Source: Nageia nagi
Lineage: Eukaryota; Pinophyta
Direction: 5' to 3'
Assembly (NCBI GenBank): GCA_050084985.1
Contig: JBITNC010000002.1
Coordinates: 31,682,001-31,746,000 of the forward strand
Length of the DNA stretch: 64,000 nucleotides
The position numbers were made by a program, and so were the translations under genes. Within the stretch, counting starts at the first letter, position 1; the number at the start of each line of letters is the position of its first letter. Positions 22,940 through 34,770 of the stretch are shown one piece after another. The notes below the pieces were generated by a model. The model saw only the letters and a list, made by a program, of their open reading frames with translations, ran no database searches and was not told where the DNA came from.

Positions 22940-23330
22940 ATAAATGTAAGATAGACATGATGATAATCATGGATATATATTATATATAAATATTAAATGT
23001 AAAGAAAAGTTAAAGGTACTTGGTGTATTGCAATCTAGATCATATCATCTTATAATATAGAGAACTATTGATAGATAAATTATCAAATTGTAGACCATGC
23101 CCATGATATGCTCATCCATAATAACTATAATATTTTTAAATAATAAATCTAGGATAGATATGATGATAATGTATCTATATTATATAAAAATATTAAATAT
23201 GAAGAAGAGTTAGAGGTACTCAGTGCATTGAAATCTAGATCATGTCATTCTATAATGTAGAGAATCATTGATGTAGAAAAAATATCAAAATCTAGATCAC
23301 ATATATAATATACCCATCCATCAATAACCA
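22940..23330. repeat. Tandem duplication, 203-bp unit, about two copies
   Basis: GATAGACATGATGATAAT (22,950) recurs as GATAGATATGATGATAAT at 23,153. Shared words follow in order: ATATTAAATATGAAG-type, AGAGGTACT, GAAATCTAGATCAT and TATAATGTAGAGAA. Confidence 0.8.
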
Positions 23331-24011
23331 TAAATTTGTTCATAATGTTGAAATATTTTTAGTAACTCCTAAGCTAATGTAAGTATTTAATATGCTAAAA
23401 TATTTAACATGTGATAATGTATTATCCTTGTTATTTAACTTCTATAAATGTAGAATAATGAAATAATAAGAGAAAAATAATAATCTAAACATAAACAAAT
23501 GAATATAGCAGTAAATAATATATCTTGATTATTAGATCAAGATAACAAAGATAAAGAACACACTAAAGAGATTGGGATCAAGAGAAAGATAAATTCCTCT
23601 AAGACCTTACCTAGGTGAAAATGAATATATGAAAATAGGAACTTGTTGAGGATAATGATCTTGATATGCAAACCCCACATAGCATACCATATTGGAACAA
23701 CAATATGGATGCTTATAGTAATGCAAACATTGGGTCCCAAATGATGACATCGATGCATATGATAGCATAGATGCTAGGCGTTCAATATAGTAGAGTTTAC
23801 CACCAAGATCCAAAGCATAATAAATAATCAACAAGTTGAGCCAAACATATAATTGCAAAATATGGAATAACATATATACTAATAATGAAAAGATCCCAAT
23901 CTCAATAGGTGACATTAAGAAACACTTGAACTTTAAAGTGGTACTACCTTATTGAGGTTAAAATCTCGATAACTTTCCATGCAATAATACTTACCTTTAA
24001 ATATGTAAGAT
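23331..24011. other. Flank of element L1; no gene recognised
   Basis: Two overlapping minus-strand open stretches (23,537-23,915) lack any motif. A word near 23,937 (AAGTGGTACTACCTTATTGAGG) resembles AAGTGGAACCACCTTATGTGG at 63,512, hinting that the DNA on both sides of L1 may belong to one older repeat. Confidence 0.4.
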
Positions 24012-24816
24012 TGTAACATCCCCTTTTATGGGACATTCTAAATTAAGAGTGATTTTGTAATTAGAGTATTTATTTATGTATTACATGTGTAATTAGGCCT
24101 CATTGTAACATAGGAAAAGAGACATATGGATCCTATAGACCAATTGTGATCCCCTTGTAGGATGTCTCCCTCCTAAGTGTAGTTTGGGAGCATTTAAGTG
24201 TCATAATATGGATCCCAAGGCACAACACATGATTAAAGGCTTGGCACATGATTAGTGGTGATCTTGAGGCTCAATCTAGATGCCCAAGCATGGCATCACC
24301 TTGGAGGGTATGTGAGTGTCCAACCTTGTGATATTCCTATATATGTGGCTAGCATAATATTATGAAGGCATCATTAAGAATATTTGATATATTATATATC
24401 TGAAGTGGTTGATCCATATTTTGGGTCTCCATTTGGATGAAACCCTAGCTTGGAGAAAGATTTAGTGGGATGTAGCTCTCACTAGATCTTGGTTAAGGAT
24501 GAAAAACCTTAGTTAGACAAACTTCACAATCTTATTTTGAGGGTTAAATGCCCTAGTTGTAAGACATCAACTTCTAATCAATCATTGAGAAGGATTTGCC
24601 ATAAATCTAGTCCCTTGAGACATACCTCATCCCTCTTAGGCTATTTTGGTTGTATTTTGATCATTTCATGCTTATATTTGAGACATTGGTATTTCTCCTT
24701 TATTTTTTTGTATGTTGGCATATTGTTATGGTGCAAATGCTAGATCTTGTTCATTTTTATATTGTTGCTTGATTGGCTAATTATTTTAGTACAAAGAATA
24801 GTTTGTCATATTTCAA
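24012..24816 (+). repeat. 5' LTR of L1
   Basis: Begins TGTAACATCCCC and ends ATTTCA. A CCTATATATG word near 24,340 is a possible TATA box. It aligns with both pieces of the 3' LTR. Confidence 0.93.
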
Positions 24817-24817
24817 T

Positions 24818-24833
24818 GGTATCAAAGTTATCA
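24818..24833 (+). promoter_or_regulatory. Primer binding site of L1
   Basis: TGGTATCAAAGTTATC one base after the LTR; the first eight bases match the complement of initiator tRNA-Met. Confidence 0.85.
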
Positions 24834-24861
24834 TCTAGCCATATTCTGGAGAGGTTATTAG

Positions 24862-26490
24862 ATGCAGTCAACAAAAAAGTTTGAAGGAAGAAGGATAAAA
24901 AGTCTCCTATGGCTCCCTAAATTAGATCTAGGGAGGATGTAGGGAAACAACATGGAGAATCAGGCCAAAAGAGTTGGATGAATATGCCAAAGCATGCGTT
25001 GGAATATGAGGAAGAGATGCATGAAGAGGAAAGGGAAATTCTACGCAAGGATCCATCCAAAAAGAAATTTGATGATTTACTATCCATGATGAAAATTATT
25101 ACAGACCAAATGCAATTGCATAATATGCACATGACTAAGAAGGAAGTGCATGAGAGGGACATATGACCTAGAGGAAGCCCTAGGATGCCCCATTTTCAAA
25201 GATTTGCCTATTCTCTAAAGGAATTCAAGAGGATATGCATCTTTACACAAATTCCATGATCATGAAGAGGATACGTATTTGCATAGATCTCATAAAAGAG
25301 ATCATGGAGAAAAGGTATCCTTACACAAATATCATGAGAATAATCATCAAAAGGAGGATGATATTTTACATAGATCTAGAGGGCTAGAGCATGACAATAA
25401 GGTCAAGGAGTTGAGTGGAGAGATCCTATATCAAAGATCTTGATCAACTAGGATGGTGGATGAAGGAGGACCTTCATTATTTAGGATCAAATCTACTAGG
25501 GTTGGTGAGCTAGTATGGGGGAGATTCATGGAGAGGGATGCATAAAAGGTGGATTGCCACACATTTCATTTTACCATGTCCTAGCAAGCTTATGTTCATA
25601 TCTAGGTTGGAGAGTAGCTATAACTTGATCTCACCATTGGACCTAACCAATTATATAGGGAATGCTCCTTGAACTCACAAGAGTTCAAGCAAGATATATC
25701 ATTTTCTCTATGTTTGGAGTTCTTAGGAAAAAGAAGTAGTAGTAGTCAGACATACAATGGATCTCAAGAGTATATGAGGGATCTATAATAGTGGATGAGT
25801 AGGATGCAAGTGCCTTTGTTCGATGGAAATGGCAAGATGATGACTAGGGAATGGTTGTAAAAATTATATACATGCTTCATTCTTAGACCCATGATTAAAA
25901 AGTATGCCATACATTTTGCCATATTGCATCTAGATGACATAACACATGAGTGGTGATTGCATGGTATGATGACATAAGATCATGAAGCAATCACCTCCTT
26001 TGAGTTTTTTTAGTAGGATGATGATAGATCGATTCGATAGGAAGGATGAAGATGACTACTTCAAGGATCTAACTATGATGAGGTAGAAAGGGATAATGGA
26101 AGAATACATGGTAGAATTCTATAGGATTATAGTAATATTTTTGAATATCTCAAAGAAGAGGGTCACCTTCCTCTTCATAGAGGGGTTAACATAACTATTA
26201 AGGGGCTTGGTCAAAGCTTTCTCCCCTACATAGTTGCAGGACACTATAAAGAGGGTGTTGGATCTCGATCCTCACATGATGAGAGCTAAGGTCATGTACC
26301 ACATAGGATGGGGACATCCAAAAGGGGGATGTTAGAGATGGAACCCCCACCTACCAAATAGAGTCAAATGATTAGAGACAACAAGATAAGCCTAGATTGC
26401 AAGAATGAGTTAAGAAAGAAGAATTATTTCTTCAACTGCAAGCAACCTTGGGAGCATGGGAATAAATATTTTAGCAAGGCATAATTCCAT
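24862..26490 (+). pseudogene. L1 gag remnant
   Basis: A possible start is the ATG at 24,862. A charged coiled region (EYEEEMHEEEREIL) is open at 24,978-25,166. The capsid core at about 25,805-26,300 reads VPLFDGNGKM, then the blocks around HEW, DRFDRK-like and FIEGLT-like segments in several frames. Near 26,430 NCKQPWEHGNKYF is a damaged zinc knuckle (family form C..C..PW..GH.C). The order and spacing match plant gypsy gag proteins, but stops and frameshifts are numerous. Confidence 0.85.
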
Positions 26491-26499
26491 TACATTGAA

Positions 26500-26960
26500 G
26501 TGGTCTCAGAGGATGATGATTCAAATTTGGATTTTTATTTGGGAGGATTGAGTTTGCATCACCCCACTTCAAAAAATAAGTGTGCAATTGGAGGGATGAT
26601 CACATCACTTTATAGAGTGCTCACAGTATTCATATTGAAGATAAAAGGATTATCCATAGGGCAAGAGGTGATGGTCTTAATAGGTCTAGGAGCCATCCAT
26701 AATTTCATTAATGAGGGGTTTGTGAAGAAAAATATCTCAATACCAAGGAGTTTGGGGGATTATGTGTGATAAATCCTAATGGGAATTTTACATTGGTTGA
26801 TCAAATTGTAGAGAAGTTTTGCATGAGAATACAAGATTTTGTGACTAGAGAGGACATATATGTATATCTACTTGATGATATTTTAAATTTAATTTTGAGA
26901 GGAAAATGATTATATAATTTAGGTAATATTAACTCAAATTACCAAAATTTAGTGATGAAG
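26500..26960 (+). pseudogene. L1 aspartic protease remnant
   Basis: An open stretch of 89 codons contains GGMITSLYRVLTVFILKIKG followed by VMVLIGLGAIHNFINEGFV. This is the gypsy protease active-site region, but the catalytic Asp-Gly-Gly (family form IDGGATHNFI) has become Gly-Leu-Gly, so it is dead. Downstream, to about 26,960, weaker pieces include a LRGK*LYNLG-like block where the family has LG.QWL. Confidence 0.8.
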
Positions 26961-27104
26961 TTCAAGGTAGAAGGAGAGGATAATACACTATAAGTTATCA
27001 AATACTACTTTCCCTAAGAATCACCCAATCATTTGGAGGTTGTGTATAGAGTTGGATGGTTAGAACATGAGGACTTACCATTTTTCAATGAAGGGTGAAT
27101 TTGG

Positions 27105-27917
27105 GAGCAATTGCATGATGATGAAGAAGCATTAGAAGAAGGACATTCAACTTTAGGAATCAGAAAGGAAGACAAATTGATAAGAGTAGAACAACCAATA
27201 CACTTGATCCAATATTTGTCTCACTTGGACATTGCATGGGTAGTTCATGAGGACTTTATCAAGAGGTATAACACACATGATACATTTAACTTATTGATTT
27301 CTAATTGTATTTTAATGTTGGTTTATGCTAGAGCATGGGATAAGGTTGAGGAGGTCTTAATACCCTCAACATACACATTAGGTAGAATAAGGAACCCATG
27401 CTTATATATCACATCCATGGAGGCTTTGAAGATTGTTAGCCTATATCAACATTTATCTTTTGGAAAGAAAACATTGAATATGGCTTGATTTCATTGAGGA
27501 TGTGGGAGCAAGATCACACTTTGACAAGGAAGGTGTTGATTATCTCCTTCAAGTTTACCTATGCCATATTTGAAGACTTGCATATGAATTTGAATTCATA
27601 TGCAAGTCAACCTCAAACCACTAAATAAAATATTTGAAGATGTTAAGGACTTAGAAGAAATGTTAGATTTATGGAACATTACCATGACTACATATATGGA
27701 TGGTTGGAGCTATAGAGCATTCATATTTATGACTTATAGTTCTCTAACTTGTGATAATTTGGTTGTTACATTTTGGACATTATGTGACCAAGTTATCGAG
27801 GATGGTTCATTAGCAATACATATTGGGAGTGATGTTATAGGTGAATACCCAACATTGGCTACTTTTCTTCCAAATTTTGGCACATGTTGGATGAATAATT
27901 TCTTCATGGATGACTAG
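27105..27917 (+). pseudogene. Unidentified ORF of L1 where pol would be
   Basis: Two long open stretches (27,111-27,488, 125 codons; 27,600-27,917, 105 codons) with a short frame-disrupted bridge occupy the place of RT. The first is acidic at its start (DDEEALEEGHS) and then mixed; the second contains PTLATFLPNFGTCWM. I find no RT, RNase H or integrase motif and do not recognise the family. Its relative openness compared with the gag next door suggests it was once a real coding region, perhaps captured. Function unknown. Confidence 0.5.
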
Positions 27918-27989
27918 GGGAGAGGGGTCATTTCCTTGCTTACATTTTTAGTTTAGGGACTATTCAAAATTAGATCTATGTAGGGAACA

Positions 27990-28158
27990 CATGAGTTAGT
28001 AGATTTTATATATGCTTGTATAAAATCTAGACATGAATTAGTAGATTTTATATATGCTCATATAGAATCTATACATGAATTAGTAGATTTAATATACACT
28101 CATATGTAATCTATATATGAGTTAGTAGATTTTATGTATGCTTATGTAGAGTGCATGA
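27990..28158 (+). repeat. Four 42-bp tandem units, in frame (14 residues)
   Basis: Starts at 27,993, 28,035, 28,077 and 28,119. In one frame each unit reads HELVDFIYA plus five variable residues, with a single stop in unit three. It lies between the unidentified ORF and the PPT, and an open frame continues to 28,403. It may be a repeat within the C-terminal part of that ORF. Confidence 0.85.
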
Positions 28159-28310
28159 TGAATGAAGACAAAATGGTGAAAATGGTATTTCAAAATTCAA
28201 TTATAGTTTATATAGATCATGATTTTGTCAATGAAGAATGGAAGATAAAAATTCTCATCAACTTACATATTGGATGTTGTATATTATATTACTTGGGGTC
28301 AATTAATTCA

Positions 28311-28321
28311 AGAAGGGAGGA
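28311..28321 (+). promoter_or_regulatory. Polypurine tract of L1
   Basis: AGAAGGGAGGA directly before the 3' LTR start. Confidence 0.8.
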
Positions 28322-28322
28322 C

Positions 28323-28558
28323 TATAACATCCCCTTTTATGATAATTTCTTCATTAGGAGTGATTTTATAATTAGAGTATTTATTTATGTATTACATGTG
28401 TAATTAAGCCTCATTATAACTCTAGATAAGATACATATAAGTCCTATACATCAATTTTGAACCCATAATGGGATGTATCCCTCCTAAGTGTAGTTTAGGA
28501 GTATTTAAGTATAATAATATGGATCCCAAGGCACAACAAATGATTAACGGCTAGGCAT
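28323..28558 (+). repeat. 3' LTR of L1, left piece
   Basis: Starts TATAACATCCCC (TG changed to TA) and follows the 5' LTR up to AGGCAT, where L2 begins. The last five bases GGCAT are one copy of the L2 target duplication. Confidence 0.92.
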
Positions 28559-28869
28559 TGTTATTCTTACAAAATTACACTTTGAGGAGTTCAATCTTGA
28601 ATGTAAGTTGTACATACCTTATCCTTTTCTAAAGAGTCTTGTATATATATGCTCTTATAACTTAGTCTTATTTAAGGTATTTATCGGGTCTTAGTCAACC
28701 ACCATTTTGTTATAAGGTGGGTGTTATTTATACATAGTTGAATGAGTCATTTTTGAGAGATGTGTATAAGTCATGGGCTGAAGAGTGTCCATTTTATAAA
28801 ATCGGCTAAGTCATTTTTGAGTTTTATCTAGGTCTAGTCCAAGCCTTATCTCGAGTCTTATTTTTAGGT

Positions 28870-28890
28870 ATTATATATATATATATATAG
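28870..28890. repeat. Short (TA)n run in the L2 5' LTR
   Basis: About 20 bp of pure TA; the other LTR has only TTTTATATG there, so this is a later expansion. Confidence 0.8.
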
Positions 28891-29313
28891 TTTATTTGTT
28901 CATCTAATATATGTTTGTACCTTATTTGGAGTTTAGTTATTTAATTTTGTCTTGTATATTCTAGGAGTTATTTTTGGGCCCTATTGTATATAGTCAATAG
29001 TTTAAGTTGAGTTCAGGCCCTATTTACTTACATTTTTGTCTAGCGTAGTTTGGGAGTTAATTTCCAAGCCCTTGTATATAAATGACATTTTAAGTTAAGT
29101 CATGTAGTGGGAGTTTTCAAGTAAACTAGAGCTTGTAAAAATCCAATGGTGATGTCATACTTTTTAACAAAAATTAGCGAGCACTAAATGTCTTAGTTAA
29201 TGGGAGATCTTAATAGTTTGTCATAATGAGAGATGTTCCTAATGCTATATTCAATAGACTCTATCAATTTTGAGGGATGACATCACATTTTTGAACAAAA
29301 ATCAATGGGTGAT

Positions 29314-30366
29314 GGTTGAGTGTAAGAAGTTGAGTCCCACTTTTGGCCAAAAAGTAGAACTATTTTACTTGATTTTCACGTTTCATCGTAATTGATCTCA
29401 AAATTTGAAGTACTTAGATTTGAAATATTGAAAAAGGTCACTTAAGTGAAAATGTAGTGCTCGAAGTATAATTTTAAAATATGTAATTTATTTCAATACC
29501 TAGATTATAGAAATAAATGTTTGATAGGCATGTTTAAAACCCATTATTTAAAAAATATAATTTTAGAACCACACCCCCATCATGTCCCTCAAGCATAATT
29601 TGACCTAAATTAAAATATTCTTTTAAATCCTTTTGGATAAATATACCTAAGACATTAAAGATTGTGGAGGATATTTTTTGTAATTTTTTCATGAAAATTA
29701 TTATTTTTATTAATTTTTTATTAGACTTAATCATCAATTCTAAAAATGCTTATGTCCCTCAAGCATAATTTGACCTAAATTTATTATTTTCAATTTTTTT
29801 TTTTTCAAATTGTGGAGAATTATTTGCAAATTATGGACATATATTATTTTTTTATAATTCCAACAAGATAAAAAGTTATTTAGCAAATATGAAACCCTAT
29901 TTTTCGAAGTTTATGGACCCCCTTTCATTAGAAATTATATTAAAAATAGAAAATCTAATCTAATTATAAAATAAATAGCATATTTGAAATTTGCTCTCTC
30001 TCAACCATAATCTTATAAAATTTCATGAAAAAATGCTTTGAAAAGCATCATCAAACATGTGTCCAAATTTGATAAACTCCATTACCGTTGTTATGACCAT
30101 GAAGTTTCAGGTCTAAAGCTAAGGTTCATATCATTGAACCTGATTCCAAATGAAATGGATAGTTAAAATTTTTTAATTTAAGGATCAAGATCTTAAGGGG
30201 GAATGATTTTGAGGTATGGAATCCTAGTCCTCTTGCCTATTTATAGTATTCTAGGACTGCAAAACCCCCAAGATCTCAATCCTGGCTTGAGGATCTCAAT
30301 CCTACATTAAAAAAACTAAGTCCCACTTGTTCCGCCAAAGTGGAACTCAACTTCTTGCATTTACCC
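29314..30366. mobile_element. 1.05-kb non-autonomous TIR element inside the L2 5' LTR
   Basis: It is absent from the 3' LTR, where GGGTGATATTTA is continuous; here TGAT is duplicated on both sides (29,310-29,313 and 30,367-30,370). The ends are imperfect inverted repeats of about 33 bp sharing AAGAAGTTGAGT and CCACTTT. The interior is non-coding and contains a direct repeat (GTCCCTCAAGCATAATTTGA near 29,583 and 29,754). The superfamily is not clear from a 4-bp duplication. Confidence 0.85.
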
Positions 30367-31125
30367 TGATATTTACAACTCTATATTCAATAAACCTCAC
30401 CAATTTTGAGTAATGATGTCATAGTTTTTAGGAAAAATTAGCGAGCATTAGACTGGCTTCTTAGTAGGAGATGTTCATAACTCCAAATTCAACAAACCCC
30501 ACCAATGTTTAGCAATGATATCATACCTTTTTGGATAAATTAGTAGGTGATAAGCATTTTAGGTTTCAACAATACTTGTCAATGTTCAACAAGGCCCATT
30601 AGAGATAAGTAAACACTATAAGAGGAGGTGAACAACCAAAGACACTTAATCAAGGATATATAATGCTTGAGACATTGTACATGTGTTGATTATGACTCAT
30701 TTTGATGTGGTAGTAGTAGTTCAGTCTTAAGTCTAAATGGATATATCTTACTTCACCCTTACAGTATTTGACATTAGGACTGCAGATAGAAACATTTAAT
30801 GGCTATAGAGATTTAGGTGACCATTGAATACAAAGATGTCTTGATTATACTAAAGAAAGTGAAGGACCATACATATTAAATGTAGAAATAGTTCCAAATT
30901 CACTATTTTAAAGAAAAAAAGATGGTAAATTACGGTTGGATAGGTATGAGATTAAAGATTTGTAGATTCCAAGAAGTGGCATCACATCTAAACAATACTT
31001 CTTAATTAGTTGCACCCATAAGATCATCTCTAAATACTGTAAATATTTAAGTTCATGCTACTCTTATTCAAATAGGTAGTTGTAGTCATTAATGGTAGAT
31101 AACCACCCATTTTGTAAAGGCAACA

Positions 31126-31135
31126 CTATAAATAG
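31126..31135 (+). promoter_or_regulatory. TATA box of the L2 5' LTR
   Basis: CTATAAATAG, conserved at 39,420-39,429 in the other LTR, followed in both by TGGACTCTTT. Confidence 0.65.
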
Positions 31136-31648
31136 TGGACTCTTTGAAGTCTACAAGGTTAAACATTTTAGAAAAGTTGCTTAGTGGAAGTACTATTTTA
31201 ATATATGGTAATGCAATACTATGTTATTTTGCCCTTTGTATTGTGGCTATTATTTGGTTTTGTATTTGTTGTGTTTGAGGTTGTGTCTAAGCTATGGCTA
31301 TGTATTACAATTGCAAGATCGTAAGAGTGAGGTAGTTGATCTATTCTTAATCTTGGATATGGATTACTACCTATGCAATGATTCTTGAGCTAATTAGATT
31401 AGTTTTCTTTTATGTTATTTATCTCTTTCTTGTTACTCTTGACCTCCTTTATCTCTCCAGTTACTTTTGACCTATTTCATAGGAAAGAACTGATCTATAA
31501 CTTGGAGATTGAGTATAAGAACCCATGAGCGAACTATCCCACCACTTTCTACTCATTTAAGAACCCTATTTTTATTAAGAAATGGAGAATCATACCAGAC
31601 CAAACCTTTAGGTTACATTATACTGATCAATAGTAGTATATTCATTTT

Positions 31649-31666
31649 TGGCATGCTTGGTGGGAC
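31649..31666 (+). promoter_or_regulatory. Primer binding site candidate of L2
   Basis: TGGCATGCTTGGTGGGAC begins with TGG, as a tRNA complement must, 16 bp after the LTR end. I cannot name the tRNA, and the gap is longer than usual. Confidence 0.4.
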
Positions 31667-31949
31667 ACGAGCAAAGATCCAAATCATTTGGGCATAAATA
31701 GGCTAGATAATTGTGTTTAGTAGGTTATCACCCTTTCTTTTCAAATATTATAAGGTTTCTTTATACTTTATTGGTGACTTTGTTATCATACCGATCATTA
31801 TTTTTGAACTCTAGCACCTCCAATTCATAGATTTACCAAAATTAGTGCCAAAAATTATTCTCAACAACCTAAATTTCAATACTTTTTAGTTCCCTAAAGG
31901 AGGACTAGGTAAAATATTTGTTGGACTTTTTCCCCACAAATTCCTCTAA

Positions 31950-33095
31950 GAGTTGTTCCATTAATAGTTGTATTTGATTCTGTCTAGCAAAATCCTTCAC
32001 CTAATACAACTAATCCAAATAAAGCTCAACCAACCCCCTCAAATTTACCTGCTTGGAATAATAGTCATCCATTGGTAATTCCTGCTAATTCCCTGAATAT
32101 TCCCCAAGAAGCCTTTGAAGTTTTTCCTAAGTATGATGGGTTAGAAAAAATACCTTATGAGCATTGTTAAGATGTATCCCTCCTAGTATCAAGTTTTAAT
32201 ATTATAAATAAGACTATCATGACTAGATTGTTATCACATTCCTTTGAAGGGAAAGTAACAAAATAGTTTAGAAGTCTGGCTCCTTAGTATAGAAATACAT
32301 GGGGAGAGCTATATCAAGATATAATCAAAAGATTTATTAAATATGGTGATGATAGTACCTTTTTAAGCCTTATTATTTGTATTAAAAGACATCCCCATGA
32401 ATCTATGGATGATTTCAATATAATATTTGAGAAAACTTGGAAGTCCATTCCAGTAAGGATCAGAACAACAAATTCTCAAGCCTTGGTATACTATAGGAAA
32501 GTATTCCACATGGATAAAAATGTATTTATTATTATGTGTGGGGTTACTTTCCCAAATGTTTATCAAACAACCAAAACTATTGAACATACCTTGGTGTCTT
32601 CTAAAAAAATGAAACCAAGATCCATTATGCCCTTGCTTCCTAATATACCTCCAAAATAAGCTCCATTACAGATTCCTCATCTAGGAGTGCTAGCCTTACC
32701 AATCCCTCCTCCTAAGCCTATTGCTTAGAACGAAGTACCATCACTCCTAGCTCTTGCATCTATAAGTACAAGTACTAGTTCTAACTCATAAGAGGAAGAG
32801 AGGATAAGGAAATTAGAGATAACCATTAGGAAGCTGAAAAATAAGCTCACTTTACAAGAGAGGTATAATCAAGGCTTCAAATTTAGGAGATATGATAATT
32901 AGTGTCAGCCAAGATTCTAGCCTAGAAACAAGCAACCAGAATATCCTCCTCCTCCTAAAGCTATTGACAATGCAGTCATGGCTAGTTCTAAAGAATGTGA
33001 TGCTATAGGTATTATAAAATGGTGTCCTCCTTGTTTTGCTCCACATTTTCTAGATTTCTATGCCAACACCAACACTTGGGCTTACATTCTAATTA
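31950..33095 (+). pseudogene. L2 gag remnant
   Basis: A proline-rich lead (about 31,980-32,100) is followed by FPKYDGLEKIPYEHC. Then come SHSFEGKVTK and LYQDIIKRFIKYGDD, and an open stretch at 32,405-32,659 begins DDFNIIFEKTWKSIPVRIR. These match the capsid domain of plant Tat-type gag proteins (F..YDG...P..H, then F..RF, then E....F...F.....P). A proline-rich tail and a charged KLEITIRKLKNKL helix follow. No clear zinc knuckle is present, only WCPPCFAPHF near 33,025. Confidence 0.78.
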
Positions 33096-33700
33096 GATGA
33101 TTGAAGCTACATCAAATCCTACTGCATATGTTACCTTGGTTAATTTTTGGATTCTGGGCTATGTTAGAGAGTAGGAAAAATATGCATAAGTAAGAGCCTC
33201 TACTTTAGCACTACTGCAAAAAAACTAAATCACTCAACCAAATAAAGCATATACTTTAACTCCCCCTAATCCTAAGATATCAAAGGCTCCTATATTTCAA
33301 CCACTTAATCCAACAAATCAACTTCCAAATCATCTAGGTCAAACTTCATAAGGCTTGGGTAATGGTGCTCCTACTGCAAGAAACCCTAATTAGACTAGAA
33401 ATGAAGTCCTAGAGAAAGAGAGGCCTCCTTTAGAGAGGTATCCTTTTATAACTAAACATCATAAGGAGAATGTAACTCATCAATTCAGATCTCATCATCC
33501 TGATAAAATAAGTAAGTTAGCCTTTTATGTTCCATACAATATATTGGAAGAATTAAAAAGAACACCTTCTAAAATGATTATGTTTGATGCATTGATAATT
33601 TTGAGTCAAATTGTTCTTTTGCAAGAAGCTTTGAAGTTAAAGAATAGTAAGAAAAGGACTAGTGAGAAAAATATTATTTTTACAAATTTTGATGATGTTC
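33096..33700 (+). other. L2 linker between gag and protease
   Basis: Broken but partly open sequence rich in Pro, Asn and Lys (for example AYTLTPPNPKISKAP), without a recognised domain. Confidence 0.5.
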
Positions 33701-34150
33701 GTATAACTCCAAAATATATATGAAGACCTCCACCTTTTTATCTGTCCCTTATATTAAAGGGTTGGGTAGTTAACAATTGTATGATTGATACTAGAGCTAG
33801 TAGTACTGTTATTCCCAAAACTATTACAAATGAAATGAAATTATACATAACTTGATGCATTGATGGAGTTATATGTTATATTCTTTCTCTATTGATGTGA
33901 TTGGTAGTGTTAAAGGATTTAGTATAACTCTAAATGCATTGCCTGACATTTGTGTCTTTCAAGATATTATTGTAGTTAATCTTCCACCTCTGTTTGGAAT
34001 ATGCTTGTCTAGAGAATTTACTACCAAGTTAGGAGGATATTTAGCTCTAGCTTACACACACCTCCTACTTTATTTCTATAATAAGCATGTCCAAGCCAAT
34101 TTTGGAATATGCTTGTTCCAAATGAGGGTACCAAGAATGTCCATCTAATG
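33700..34150 (+). pseudogene. L2 aspartic protease remnant
   Basis: Reads NNCMIDTRASSTVIPKTI, where the usual D-S/T-G-A has its Gly changed to Arg. Then an open stretch at 33,873-34,148 contains DIIVVNLPPLFGICLSREF and TKLGGYLALAYTHL. This is the C-terminal part of the Tat-type protease (family form VVDIP...G.LL.R). Confidence 0.78.
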
Positions 34151-34339
34151 AAAATCAAGATCATTGAACAAAACTATATGAATGACCATGAGAAAGTAGA
34201 GATATTTGAAAGGGATCCACTCATAGAACCACTAATAACCATAAAAATACTTTCAATAAATGACCTTAATTATTAGATCCTTGATGTTGGCATGAGTAAT
34301 TATTACTTACATGAAAATATTTAGCTAATTTCAATATCA

Positions 34340-34770
34340 TCTAAAAAGGAGTATGAAGTGTGGAAAATGTTCTTGTATGGGGCAAGATGCAAACATGGTT
34401 GTGATGCTAGTGTTATTTTTAATCCACTTGAGGGACATATGAAAATGTTTTTATTTAGATTCACATGGAATTACACCAATAATGCAGCTAAATATGAATC
34501 TCTATATTTAGGTTTATCTAAAGCTATTACCATGGGTATTTGATGTCTAGTAGTCCATGGGGATTTTGAGTTGATTATTAATTAAGTGAAAGATAAAATT
34601 AGTGCAAGGAATCATTATCTAAAGACTTATAAGAATAGAGTATGATACCAATTGGTATCATTCTTAGCTATCAATTCTATTCCTACTCATAGAAAGTATA
34701 ATCAAATTTCTAATGCACTTGCTAGAAAAGGAGCATGTTTTAATCCTGCTCATCACCAAGGAGATAGCTA
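34340..34770 (+). pseudogene. RNase H-like domain of L2 placed before RT
   Basis: Reads MWKMFLYGARC, VIFNPLEGH, YTNNAAKYESLYLGLSKAI, then LVVHGDFELIIN and YNQISNALARKG. These are the five blocks of an RNase H fold of the kind found as the second (archaeal-type) RNase H in Tat elements. Of the four acidic residues expected, only the Asp in HGDFE is kept; the first is Tyr, the Glu of AEYE is Lys, and the last Asp of ADALA is Asn. In known Tat elements this domain lies between RNase H and integrase. Here it lies between protease and RT. Confidence 0.75.

Larger units (their letters stand above)
28559..31632 (+). repeat. 5' LTR of L2 (contains a TIR element)
   Basis: Starts TGTTATTCTTACAAAATTAC and ends ACTGATCAATA (CA changed to TA). 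It matches the 3' LTR throughout except for the 29,314-30,366 insertion. Confidence 0.92.

Noticed and set aside
23537-23915. Two overlapping minus-strand ORFs of 73 and 102 codons
   Set aside because: They overlap in different frames, with no recognisable domain; AT-rich DNA gives such frames by chance.
24537-24743. 68-codon ORF within the L1 5' LTR
   Set aside because: Lies wholly inside an LTR; the corresponding frame is broken in the 3' LTR copy.
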